Assembly: GCF_029227915.1 (NCBI RefSeq)
Contig: NC_079887.1
Coordinates: forward strand, 20,149,650-20,213,649
DNA from: Hydractinia symbiolongicarpus
Taxonomy: Eukaryota; Cnidaria; Hydrozoa; Anthoathecata; Hydractiniidae
Direction: 5' to 3'
DNA: 64,000 bases
In this document: positions 13,001 to 23,547 of the stretch, piece after piece
Position numbering within the stretch: the stretch's first letter is position 1
How the letters are laid out: every line of letters begins with the position of its first letter
Notes under the pieces: model-generated
The model's input: the letters and a program-made list of their open reading frames with translations, nothing else
Told to the model about the DNA's origin: nothing
The model's database searches: none
Translations under genes and position numbers: made by a program

Positions 13001-14647
13001 GCTTACAAAAACATCGTATTTATTTGACACGATTTGGCTATGAGTGGCCCAACTTCCTCTGTAGTAGCTAAAATATATAAGCAGTCTCGTGAGACTACAG
13101 CTTTATCAACTGCAGATCACGATTCCAGGCTTTTGTGGATGACGTGTTCTTAATAATTAAAAAGCATATCTAGACACATTTCATGAACATATAATAATTA
13201 CATAATTACATTACATCCAAATATTCAATTTATAATTAAATACAAGAAGAACGGTACGCTTTCTTTCTTGGACACTCTAGTGTTCATCAACAGTTGTAAC
13301 TTACCAGTATCGGTATACCGCAAAGCAACTCATACTGATCAATTTCTCAACTAGACATCTCATCACCAAATGTGCTGCAAAGGAAGTGTAGTGTCCTACT
13401 GGACAAAGCAGGCAATGTAGTCAGTGGAGAAAATGACCGAAGGAAAGAGTTATTTCGTAGACACAACGCTTTACTTGCAAACAGTTACTTGAGACAAACC
13501 AAAAGTTGAAAGAAAAATCAGGAACAAAACTGATAAGAACGGTGACGGAAAGGATGCAGAAGTTGAACCAGTAGCTACAGTGTGTATACCAGAGACAAGT
13601 AACATACTTCGTTGATTATTAAGAGATCATAAAAAAAGTCAGTGTTTCAATCTAAAAACACGCTACGTGGTATACTGTCGCATCCGAAAAACAAAATATG
13701 TCTACACAGTCCATGTAAGGACTGTGATGCTGCATATGTCGATCAAACAAAACGAATGTTCAAACAACGTGTGCAAGAGCTGTACGCAACACAGATAGAG
13801 ACAAAAAAGAGATTCCCGGCCATAGCTGGAAGAATGATCATATTATTGACTGGGACAATAAAGGATTCCCGGACTGCGAGACAGCTAGAAAAGTTAAAGA
13901 AACCATAAATAGTATAGACAGAAATGCTCATATCAATAGTATTTCCATTAACTTTTAAAAACTTCGGAAAGGGAATATTTAGAAAAACTGATTTCGATCC
14001 TCTAACATATAGATGCCTAGAATAAATTCGCTTGTTCATGATTGTCTTTGTTTTAATTGATGGATTTGAATGTTAGGGATTTGCTCTGACATATTCGTTT
14101 TTGTTTGAGCTTTCTTATGAGAGAAATTAAGTAGCTAGGTTAAACAAATTTACGATTGAGAGCGAAACAAGGTGGACATGCTATCCTATACACATTTTTC
14201 CTATTCCCAATTCCAAAAAAAAAAAGTTTTGAAAGCTATGTTTGGCAAATTACTAATTTTGTCGGTACTAGAATTACTAAACAATCAGCATCCACAAAAA
14301 TTAATTTCCAAATTTCGCGAAAATTTAGTCGTCAGCAAAATTTCGCAAAATAAAGAATTTTGAAAATTCGCGGGAATTTTTTGTCACTTTCACGAAAATT
14401 AGTTCTCGCTTAGATTATTGGTAAGATGGCGAAAATTAAATACCGCGATATTTGGAATTTTTTTCCTCCTTCAAAAACTATTTCCACTATTTGCTTTTTT
14501 CCGATTTACTTAGAACTACATATAATATATTATAAAAGTTGTCTCCACTGTTTGCATTATATATGTTTTGTTTCCATTTTTAGAGGGAATATCATCTCGA
14601 AGTTAGTAGAAGATGTGCAATCGTTGAACGTTCAAATGGGAAGTTAA
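4061..14647 (+). CDS. NUP88: Nucleoporin Nup88, C-terminal exons
   Basis: Nup88 is a scaffold subunit on the cytoplasmic face of the nuclear pore, with an N-terminal beta-propeller and a C-terminal coiled coil. Exons read from splice sites: 4061-4168, 4423-4461, 4783-4887, 5914-6039, 9259-9402, 10695-10821, 11613-11746 and 14584-14647. All junction phases agree, giving about 282 residues to the TAA at 14645-14647. Family landmarks are visible in order: SPIRSLHYAGNFDTHIRQIL, then KTTKILREEYIQKLLLAK, then WSKELTVLHEKL, and the ending SASQNIKVRAVLKEQGNIIS, which fits the conserved Nup88 C-terminus. A poly(A) signal AATAAA lies at 14863. The propeller exons were not found; 3950-4022 is an open, acceptor-preceded candidate, but its phase does not join. 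Introns carry a minisatellite and a Penelope-like element. Confidence 0.8.
6040..9258. other. Nup88 intron, no gene seen
   Basis: Intron between Nup88 exons. It holds AT-rich sequence, a CCTGGTCCCCAGGGC-type repeat motif near 6280, a short three-copy tandem repeat at 8525-8587, and an ACGAGGTTGG motif at 9161 that recurs elsewhere as a MITE end. A 94-codon open frame at 7232-7516 starts with TTG and has no recognisable protein features. Confidence 0.5.
8525..8590. repeat. 21-bp tandem repeat, three copies
   Basis: Three near-identical 21-bp units beginning CAACTCTTGTTACATTTTA lie end to end in a Nup88 intron; the first differs by one base. Confidence 0.8.
10945..11375. repeat. 49-bp minisatellite in Nup88 intron
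   Basis: Eight full copies (10945-11336) and a diverged ninth of a 49-bp unit beginning TTGTTACTCGCTGGTTGTGT. Variation is concentrated at a few positions (GG/GC/GT after CTG, TTACTCG or TTATTCG at the end, GTGTTG or GTGCTG), with a partly alternating pattern of variants that suggests copying in blocks. The array lies in the intron between Nup88 exons 10695-10821 and 11613-11746. The open frames across it have no coding meaning. Confidence 0.9.
12830..13960 (+). mobile_element. Penelope-like retroelement remnant
   Basis: Several frames together spell a decayed Penelope-like element. Near 12.84-13.1 kb reverse-transcriptase-like tracts appear, including SGPTSSVVAKIY in the position of the family's GSPxSPxxANIxME motif. 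Near 13.25-13.35 kb comes GTLSFLDTLVF followed by VYRKATHTDQFL, a Penelope hallmark. At 13642-13957 the GIY-YIG endonuclease region follows, with CKDCDAAYVDQTKRMFKQRV and, in another frame, HIIDWDN. Stops and frameshifts break every domain, so it is inactive. It lies in the same orientation as Nup88 in the last intron. Confidence 0.7.
14140..14420. repeat. AAATTTCGCGAAAATT-type repeat patch
   Basis: Recurrent AAATTTCGCGAAAATTTAG and AAAATTCGCGGGAATTTT phrases, partly palindromic, in the last Nup88 intron. Probably a small degenerate repeat; no gene. Confidence 0.3.
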
Positions 14648-15771
14648 CCCTGGTATTTATTGAATGTGTCGACGCCATATCGAGGTTACTTGACAATTTC
14701 GAACCCAAACTTCATGACAAGATGTAGGTTAGATGATAAACATTACATATCATAAAATTAGTTTAGATGAACATTCTGATAGAATGTAGTTTAAATGATT
14801 TAAATGAACAGTAAAAAAAGAACTGGTGACGACATTTGAAAGTGTATATAATAATTTTATTGAATAAAAATCTCGACTTTGTTAACAGTTTGCGTCAACT
14901 GTCCTATCCCGTCAAAACCCTTTTTTCATTGCTTATAAACCACAACTTTCTTTCCAGACCTCAAGGCCTCTATCTAGTTTTTTTTTTTATTATTTAATGT
15001 GGTAACTTTAACAAACAATTCTGGTGCACAGACAAGAATGATTTACAGACCTACGATTCGTTAATTATTTAATGCGGAACTCATACCGTCGGTTTGTCAT
15101 AGGTTCACAGAGAGGCATGGAAACAACATTGTGCAACCCGTTAAGAAATTACGCTTCTGCTTTTTGTTTCTCTCAGCAGAAGTAATTTCCTGTTTGTTTG
15201 TTTTTGTTTTTGTTTTTTGTAAAAAAGCAATCAAAGTGTCTTCGTGAAATAAAAAACAGTCTCGTGAAACGTATAAAAGCTTTTTAAACATTTGACTTGT
15301 GTACCTTTGGTGCCAATTGTAGATTTAAGTAGTGACCGGCACTTAGAATGACCTTTTTGAGTACTTTACACTGCCACAATATCTTGCATGAAATAATTAA
15401 TTATGGGGGTTAGCTTGTAATTTTGTGCAATTTTAAGCAGGATATTAAATTTTTGTTTTGATTTTTAAGTGCGTGGAAAGTAAGAGCGGTTTAAATAGTG
15501 TTTAAATAGAACGGACTTGTTTTTCTCAATAAAAAAAGAGCAAGGGGAAAAAAATCATAACACCGCAACATGTGTATGACATAATGGAGATAATAGTTTC
15601 TCTATATTAATTTGATTACATTAATTATCGACTGTTTTTTTGGTGTGTTTACATTGCTATCATGAGAACAAGAGTGATTCAACTCATTTTTTAACGGTTT
15701 GACAAAATAAACATTATCAGAAATAATAACAAGTAAACGTATTTTAATTGCTTGAGTAAATATTATTTAAT
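14648..15771. other. Intergenic region between Nup88 and next gene
   Basis: Holds the Nup88 3' region with a poly(A) signal at 14863 and, presumably, the promoter and 5' UTR of the downstream gene. I see no TATA box or other motif I can defend, and no gene. Confidence 0.4.
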
Positions 15772-18700
15772 ATGCCAAAGAAGAAGAGATTTAGAAAAGT
15801 TGCGAAGCATAAAAAAGGAGAAGTTTTAGAAGTCGGACCGACAGACCCGGAAAATATGGAGAATCTTTCTGAAGGAAAGGTTATAAATTCGTCTGGTGAA
15901 AATAAAGTCAGTGAAGGTGAAACTTCAAAAAAAAAGTTCGGATTTTCACATAAAAGAAAAAGCCATCTAAATGGTACAGATGTTTCCCAAAAGAAGGGAA
16001 CAGAGAGCAAGACACATGATGGCATTCAAAGATCAAATTCTTTAAGTTTACACAACGAATCTAAAAGTAAGATTCCTCTCCCAAGGTTTAGAACCCTCCA
16101 GCCAAAGAAAAAGAATTTATCAGCTTCGTGTAGCGCTTTTGAGACCACCAGTATGGTCTTAAATCCTGGCATGGATGACTGGAGGATGTCTGGATTGTTA
16201 AATACTGTTGAAAAATCAAATTCAATGCTTTCCTTGGGTAGTCCTGTTCGAGGAGTAGTCACTGAAAAGAAACCTGAAACACCTACTTCAAGTAACACAG
16301 AAAGTGTAGATACAGTTACTCGCCACTGTGAGGTATATATATCTATAGCTATGTATCAAATGTGTAGCTAGCTAGCTACAAAAGTTAAAAAAGTTTTTTT
16401 GCACATGCGCAGGCAATATTTGTAAGGAAAAAATATAACAACAGACCACAGTAAGCAAAGAAATCCATCAAGAAACGTTTGCTTAAAATATTAATGAATT
16501 TTGTTTAAAAAAGAGAAAAATATATAGCTAGCTATATAATTTTTGATATATTGAATTGATGAGCTGTTACACAATAATTTGACAAATATCTACTTTTTAT
16601 CATCACGGCATTTTGCATAAAAGATGACAGCCATGCTTGTGGCCCTTAGAATAATTTTTTAAGGTTATGCACTAAAACTTCATTTAAACAAAACACCAAA
16701 GGAATACGTTTCAAGGAATTTTGCCTTTTTGATATGAGAGAAGACATTTGAAAATCTTTTAGAACTAGGGTGTATTTTCGGAAACTTGAACACTTCGAAA
16801 AACACTTTTAGAATGATTTTGACAGATTTGGAAACTATTTAAAAAGTGTGGTGGCTTGTGGGCTTCCTTAGATTGATAGATAGGTGTGCATATTTTACAT
16901 GGCTGGCCCACAAATATTAAGGGATACACCCTGTCTATTAGTGGCGATGGCCTTGTGGTTATGGAGTTCGCTTTGCAATCGCAAGGTCCGTGGTCCAGTC
17001 CACAGCCGAGCATGTTTAGCAAGTGCCTTTACCACAGCTACGGGTCAACCCATGCCATGTGAGGGAAATTGGGTAGGTATTACCAGTGTACATTTCTGTA
17101 CACGGACCATCATTGATAACAGTGTTTCCAACACTGAATTGGCTATATCCTGTATAAATATTCAGAATAATAATAATAATAATTATTATTTTTATTTTTA
17201 TAAGAGGCCATCACTTAGATAGGGAGTCGTGGAGTATTTATTTACCATTTTGAGCTATGCAGGCCTATTATAGTTGCCATCTCCCCAATTTTCCTCACAA
17301 GGCTTAGGTTAACTCAGGCCTATGGTAACATTCACTCGCCCATATTGAATCAATGTCAAGGGGAATGGAACCCTGGTCTCCCGCGCAAAGTGCAACAGTT
17401 AAAACCACCATGGAGCTTTGGGATGTCTGAAACTTTTCATTTAAAGATTAGTAAAGTAAATAAAGTAAATTAAATATGTATTTGTCAATAGCAGGTTAAA
17501 AAAGTTACAAAGCCAGACTAGGTATAGAAAGTGGTTTATCAATACCTAAAAATTGTGGGAAGTGATCAGATATAGAGGTAATGAGGTTGCCAGATATTGT
17601 ATTCATCTTAGAAGAATCGCAAAAAATATTGCCAATAATAGTACTGAAGAAATCAGTTACTCTGGTTGGCAGAATAATTTGAGGGAGTAGTGAGTGAGAC
17701 AGCAAAATGTCAAAATCAATCCCTAAAAAATAAAAAACCATCACTAAAAAAAACTACTGGACACATTAAGAATTTTGTTAAGCTAGCTAGCCAGCTAGAT
17801 ATAATAGCCGAACTGTTTTTGGCTACTTTCACTTATCAGCCAGAGGTAGCTAGTTAGAAAACTTGTAACTCAAGCGCCTTTTCTCAACTGTCCACATGGC
17901 ATTTCGAGAAAACTCGGGCGAGTTCGAGATAGTGCGGGCAATTTCGGAGGATATCTGCCAGTTTAATTCTAAATGGTGCCGAAATCACCCTTATATATGC
18001 AGGTGTTTGTTGCTTATTAAATCAAGGTGGCATTCAGCAATGCTGTTGTATATAATTACCTTTCTATACTTTCTATACATTAATACATTCATAGAGTTAC
18101 TTCCTTTGTTGACTAACAGAGTCTTGTCAATTGAGCTAAAAGATAGGTTGTATGAGGCCTGTGTAAGAAGTGTTATGTTGTACAGTAGTGAGACATATGC
18201 AGTGAAGCAGGAAGATCTTGACCGTTTAGAAAGAAATGATATGAGAATGGTTATAGGTGGATGTGTAACGCCAGTCTGAGAGACAAAAAAAGTTCAGATG
18301 AGCTAAGAAGCAGGCCAAGTATCCATAGAACTAAAGATGTTATCCAGATAAGAAGGTTGAATTGGCTGGGGCACTTGGAAAGAATGGAGGAGGATAATTG
18401 GGTAAGAAAGTGTAGAGACTTGATAGTTTCTGGGGCAAAGCCCAGAGGCAGACAGAGAAAGACTTGGCAGGAGGTTATAAGACTTGATACAGAGGAAGTT
18501 GAGTAGAGGTCATTAATATATCCCGTCCAACCCATGCTAGCATGGGAAACGGACGTTAAGCCGAGAATGATGATGATGAATATAGCAATGGCAAAAAAAT
18601 TGCAAACATGAAAAATATTATGAAATTATGAATAACGAAAAGTTATCTAGCAACAAAATTTCTTTATTTAATGTTCTTTTGTTTTCTTCTATTTTGTCTC

Positions 18701-21700
18701 AAAAAGAGGTTTAGTTGTAGGCTAAAAAGTACAAGCATTGAATATAGAAACAAAACTATGTTAATGTTCTGGACATGCTAAACTCTCTAGGAAGTAGACC
18801 TTAAAAAGCGAAACCCAGACAAGGTTTTAGTAATGAAGGGAAATAGTGAGATTTTTATGCATTAAGCTTTAAATGCCTTGTCAGCAGCTCAAAAAAATTG
18901 GATAATTTTTACTTTCAAGTTCATTTTTTATGTCAAAAATAGCACTAATTGTTAGAAATTGTATCTGCTTTTCAATTATTTTTTTGCATTTTAGGAAATA
19001 TATCCAGTATTTTGGGTAATTAGTGTTATTTTTCCTAAGCAAGCTTGTGATTAGTCAAAGCATTATTAAACTTAAGGTGTCAAATTAAGCATTTTCTGTA
19101 ACTTTGTCAAATGATTACAAAACTAATTTTCAAAACTAATTTAGCTTTATATATTGCTTTGACATTTTCCTGATTGTCAAAGTTTTAATTAGAACTAGGT
19201 AATAATTTAATTGCCTTATGGTCTCATTAACCTTTTTACTATTTTCAACATTAATTTTTAATAGAATCCAAAAACTAAAAATTAAATATATATAAGTTGT
19301 CATTTAAAATTTTACAATCATTTATATGCAATGTGTATTTATATTATTGTTTAGAAGCAGCTGTCAAAATTAATTTATAAATTCAAGAGTAAAGAGAAAA
19401 CAAGACGTATGATATACGCAAACAACCTCGCGAATAAAGTTTACAAAAAGCTGTCTATCTAATTGGGATTTTTGTTACGAAGTTAAACACGACATATTTT
19501 ACTATTCAGATACGCAATAATATTTGTTAGACACTTATTTTTTAAAATTGATTTGTGAGACCTTCCTGAACGGAAAATTCCTCGAACTTTTAATTTTCGA
19601 TGGGTCCGTCTTGGGTGAACCGACTGACAGGAAGAAGAAAGACCACAAACCCACAAACCTCAAAATTTGCGAAATTCATTAATTTAGTTAATTCTGCCTA
19701 CATTCACTTTTAAAAAGTTTGGTGGAAACACCTTTATTTACTAGTTAGTTAAACAAGTGTTTTGAACACTTGTCTTATCTTTTTAAAAAAGAAAAAAGAA
19801 AAAAAAAAGAAAAAATAGTTACCAAGATGAGATTCGAACACACGACGACTCCCGTGTCGGTGCTCAGAGAGGCAAAAATTTCCATTCTTGTAGGACACAT
19901 TTGCGTTTTAATACAAGCTCACGAGCTTGTAACAAGCTCACGAGCTTGTAACAATGATTTTGTTAGATTTATTATTGTTAGAATTGTCTAATTGGCCAGG
20001 AGTTTACTTTTTGCAAACACATTAATCAATATTTTCCAATCCATGAAAATTCGGTTATCAGCAAAATGTCTGCCCTTGTAAACAAATATGGTAGGCTTAC
20101 TACGATGGCCCCTATGGCTCACTTCTCTTCTTAATAAAAACACTTCTTTTCTATGATTCAAACAGTTCTCTTCTGTATTCTCACACTTCTCTTTTGCGTT
20201 TTGACACTTCTCTTCTGCACTTAACACTTCTCTGCATGTGGCCCCAAACTTTCTCTTCACAACTAAATTTAAAAATCTGGTCCGCAATTTCACACCTATG
20301 GTCTGTATATTTTTTTCACTCTTTGCAAGAAAAATACTTGGCTAACACGTGCTTAATTTACGAACAGCTTGTTGTAGCAGGTCCCCAAGCTTGTGCATGA
20401 ATAAAATAAGATCACGAATCAATCCAGATCAGTAGCAAAGTAAATAGTTTGTTTTATCAATAAACACAATAAATAGCAAAATAAATGGCTGCCTATAGTC
20501 CAACATCGTGGCAAATCACATGCTTTTTCTTTATTATACTGGTGCTTTATAAGAGTATCAGACTAGGATTTTAGGTTAAAAACAATAGTTCTTTTGTTTA
20601 GAATAATATAAAAATATACGTTTGACGAAGTAAATCTTTTTAAACATTTTTTTACAAAACAACACGATTTAGTATATTTCGAAAAGGCAAAAATGCCTGG
20701 GGACGAGGGTTGTCATTTATTTAAAAACTTGAGTTATCAAAATCCAGCTCGATTAATATTCTGGACCAGAATTGGGTCTGGGAATTTTTTGAGTTCATAG
20801 AAGAGAAGTGCTTCTTCCTTTAGAAGAGAAGTGTTTCGGACGGAAGAGAAGATTTTGAAGGAAAGAAGAGAAGTGTTTTTATTAAGAAGAGAAGTGAGCC
20901 ATAGCGGCCATCGTGGGTTACGTAGAGAGAGTGCGACACTTCTTAATTCGGCGGTCGTTTTTAGGAAAGAACTTTCGTAAAAAATACAGAAAGACTAACT
21001 TTCCAGTGGAAAAATTATATCTGATGTCAATGTTAAAGTACATAAGGATATCGTGGTTCGTGATTTCACGAATCGTTAATTCGAACCCTGGATATACAAT
21101 CCAATCATTGGTCAAATCAATAACTGTATTAAATTATAAATGATTTTGATAAACAAAGACAGGGGCGGCGCCACAATTTCCAAAGTGGGGGAGGCATTTA
21201 TCATTTTCCTTTGACGTCGCCGAGAAATTTATGTATGATTTGTTAATCGATCTGACGTTACGGCGATATTTCAATAACATTAATTTTGCGATGCACTCAA
21301 AATTTTGAGGCCAAATAACTTGGAAACGAGGTGGTGACGTCAGTCATATTTTACCGCCTGGGTAACTAGGGACCACCTGTAACCAAATTTGGCAAGTTTC
21401 CCAAACCTAGGTCCCCGAATCCGTTTCAGAATGGACAGGTTGATGATGCCAACAAAGAATGTTTAAACCCTAATATCTCTGCAATCGTTTGTCAAAATTA
21501 CATGATCCTATACATTTTCTTGAACAGCGTTTCAAGATCTATACGTAAAAGGCAGCAGGTATACAAATTTCTAAAAATATTTTTTGTGTTTTGGCGCGTC
21601 TTTGCTGACGTTAGCAAAATTTTTAAACCTTTATATCTTCTTAACCGTTCGTCAATAGCACATCATACTATACATTTTTCTCGTTAGCCTTTTAAGCTCT

Positions 21701-23547
21701 GCACATTACAGAAAACAGATAAACAAATTTCGCCCACTTTTTTTGTTTATGCACTGCTAACGTCAGCAAAAAACCTAAAACAACCTATTTTTTCCATTCT
21801 TCTTCTGTCTAAGTGGATTTCTCCACGGCTTTATCAACTAGTCTCTTATAATATTATGAAGAGTGTGTCCGTCTTTCTTTTACAGGGTGTATAATATTCA
21901 TTTTCCTTTCATTTTGCCCCAAAAATGCATGTCTCTTATGTTAATTGACAAATTAAACTTCGCGAAGTCAATAACACTAACATCAATATCTTAATTTAAA
22001 TTAATGAAGCCATTACAGTACAGTGTAGTTTTAACTGAGGCCAAATAACGGGGTGGTGATGTCTGTTATTTTTCACCGCAAGATTATATAACTACGAACC
22101 ACCTGAACGGACAGGTTGATAACCTCATCATGTAAACGTCAAGAATGAAGTCGGGTTAAGTTGATCAAGATTTACCGAGAATCTAAAAAAGTTATGAAAT
22201 TATAACTTAAATCGTTGCAATTTTTTTTAATTTATTTTGATTGTTTCTAATAATTTTTCTCTGTGTTAGTGTGCTTAGAACCTTCAATAGTAAATATCTG
22301 TATTAATGCTCGACATACATTACGTCTATCTGCAAATTCCCACGGTTTCTTCCATGGGCTAAAGACTATTTATAACTAAACCTTTAAAGCCAAAAAAGGA
22401 AAATACACTAAGACAACAAAAAAACCTAAATTTTATTGTGATATTTCATAATCCTTTTTTAACCTGCCTAACCAGGCCAGCTCACTTAATGTAATCAAAT
22501 CAAAAAAAACATCAGCTTGCTAAACCAAGTCAGCCCTGTTAGCTGGTCCAGCCTTGCTTATATGATCAGCAAATTAAAGACGTGTTAAAAAATGGCCCTG
22601 CTTGTTATAATGGTATATAAAAATTGGGGTGAATTTCGTGATGTTTTATTTCATTTTGTGGATTGCACTCTTACTAAAATTGTCAACAAATGTTAAGGCA
22701 GTCAAAGTAGCAAGCTCTTTACTTCGTTGTTTAAATAAAATTTATTAAACGTTAGCTTCTATGTCATAATCACGTTTTTGATAATAAGGGAACCAAAATA
22801 GGCCTTGCTTGGAATTCTAAATTTTAGAAACTAGCTTTGTGTTGCAAAAGAGGTCGGTTTTAAGAATAGCACAATGTAAAAATCGTCTGTGAAAAAGGTC
22901 TGTGTGCGGGAAGGCATCATGTTGGCCTTGTTTTTCTTTTTTTTTTTTTTTGCTTTAAAAAATTTACTTTACATAGTTCACTTTTTTTTTTTCAGGCAAC
23001 TACGCCCATTCAAAGTGAGACAGGCAGTCCAAGCATGGAGCATATTGAGGTTGTGAGTATTTCCGATGCTCCTGCATCTCCTCCCACTGAAAAAACAACA
23101 AAAGATGAGGAAGATAATATAAGTGAGAAGTTTCTCGAGACAGACATTGACTTTGATATGCATATAGCACACGATACAACAATAAATGAAACAATCATAG
23201 AAGAAGGAGATGAAGATACTGATAAGCAAACGAAGGAAGAACCAAGTGAGCAACCATGCACAAACTCTGAATCGTCTGTAAGCACCAATAATTCACCCAA
23301 ACATGCTGAATCAGTCAAAGTTGAATCGTTAGCAAATAATGGTGTGAACTGTGAAGCAAAAACTAATTCTATAGAAGTTGTTCATGAAGAGGAAATGGAG
23401 GTTTATGATTTAGACGATGAGCTTGTTGTTGTTATTCGCAATTTAGAAAATGTAGTCGAAGAAGATCATATTGATATGCCGAAAGAGGTGGAATCCAATG
23501 ATTGGCTCATTTTAAATTTATCCCAAAAAGTTATGGAAACTTGCTAG
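15772..23547 (+). CDS. Uncharacterised basic/acidic protein, two exons
   Basis: Exon 1 is 15772-16332 (187 codons, ending at GAG|GTATAT) and exon 2 is 22996-23547, after a polypyrimidine tract and TTCAG. Both borders are phase 0, giving about 370 residues. The start MPKKKRFRKVAKHKK is strongly basic and could be a nuclear localisation signal. The middle is serine/lysine-rich with PLPRFRTLQPKKK and a compact MDDWRMSGLLNTVEKSNSML segment. The second exon is acidic and low in hydrophobic residues until YDLDDELVVVIRNLENVVEE and the terminal SNDWLILNLSQKVMETC. It looks mostly disordered and nuclear. I recognise no family. AATAAA motifs lie downstream at 23933 and 24641. Composition and splice sites support a real gene; function is unknown. 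Confidence 0.65.
16941..17195 (+). mobile_element. tRNA-derived SINE
   Basis: Begins GTGGCGATGGCCTTGTGGTT, which resembles a tRNA A box, and 35-40 bp later has GGTCCGTGGTCCAGTCC, in the place of a B box. A non-tRNA body with CAACCCATGCCATGTGAGGG follows, and the unit ends in (AAT)n at 17168-17186. This head-body-microsatellite tail structure is that of a SINE. A second, inverted copy of a related head seems to lie near 17330-17420, where CGCGGGAGACCAGGGTTCC appears on the minus strand. Confidence 0.6.
18090..18580 (+). mobile_element. LINE 3' end, reverse transcriptase C-terminus
   Basis: Two overlapping frames give the C-terminal region of a non-LTR retrotransposon polyprotein: RLYEACVRSVMLYSSETYAV, then after a frameshift near 18250 RRLNWLGHLERMEEDNWVRK and GAKPRGRQRKTW. 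These match the conserved C-terminal block of LINE proteins in order and spacing. The 3' UTR follows, with AACCCATGCTAGCATGGG and a (GATGAT) tail near 18565-18580, as in RTE-like and related elements. The copy is 5'-truncated, which is typical of LINE insertion. Confidence 0.75.
19401..19950 (+). repeat. Dispersed repeat family A, copy 1
   Basis: Starts CAAGACGTATGATATACGCA and ends in duplicated ACAAGCTCACGAGCTTGT. Near the right end, read on the minus strand, there is GTGTTCGAATCTCATCTTGG, which resembles a Pol III B box with GTTCGAATC. Other copies lie at 26416-27357 (minus) and 50296-51745 (plus). No TIRs and no coding potential. It may be SINE-like read from its right end, or a non-autonomous DNA element. 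Confidence 0.65.
20102..20914. mobile_element. Long-TIR MITE rich in AGAAGAGAAGTG
   Basis: The left end ACGATGGCCCCTATGGCTCA followed by CTTCTCTTCTTAATAAAAAC is mirrored at the right end by the inverse, giving an inverted repeat of nearly 50 bp with few mismatches. Inside both ends are several copies of CACTTCTCTTCTG or its complement. The roughly 810-bp interior has no coding sequence. The 101-codon open frame at 19988-20293 only reflects these repeats. Confidence 0.65.
21170..22142 (+). mobile_element. Second tandem Helitron-like pair
   Basis: Related to the element at 2990-3832 but inverted relative to it. The first unit shares TTTCCTTTGACGTCGCCGA, the AACGAGGTGGTGACGTCAG block and the 3' hairpin AAGTGGATTTCTCCAC, and ends in CTAG at 21838-21841. 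Immediately after, at 21842, a second unit starts TCTCTTATAATATTATG. That unit shares TTCATTTTCCTTTCATTTTG and a GGTGGTGATGTC block and fades near 22142. It lies in the large intron of the gene at 15772-23547. Confidence 0.55.

Noticed and set aside
19988-20293. 101-codon minus-strand open frame
   Set aside because: It is explained by the AGAAGAGAAGTG repeats of a TIR element.
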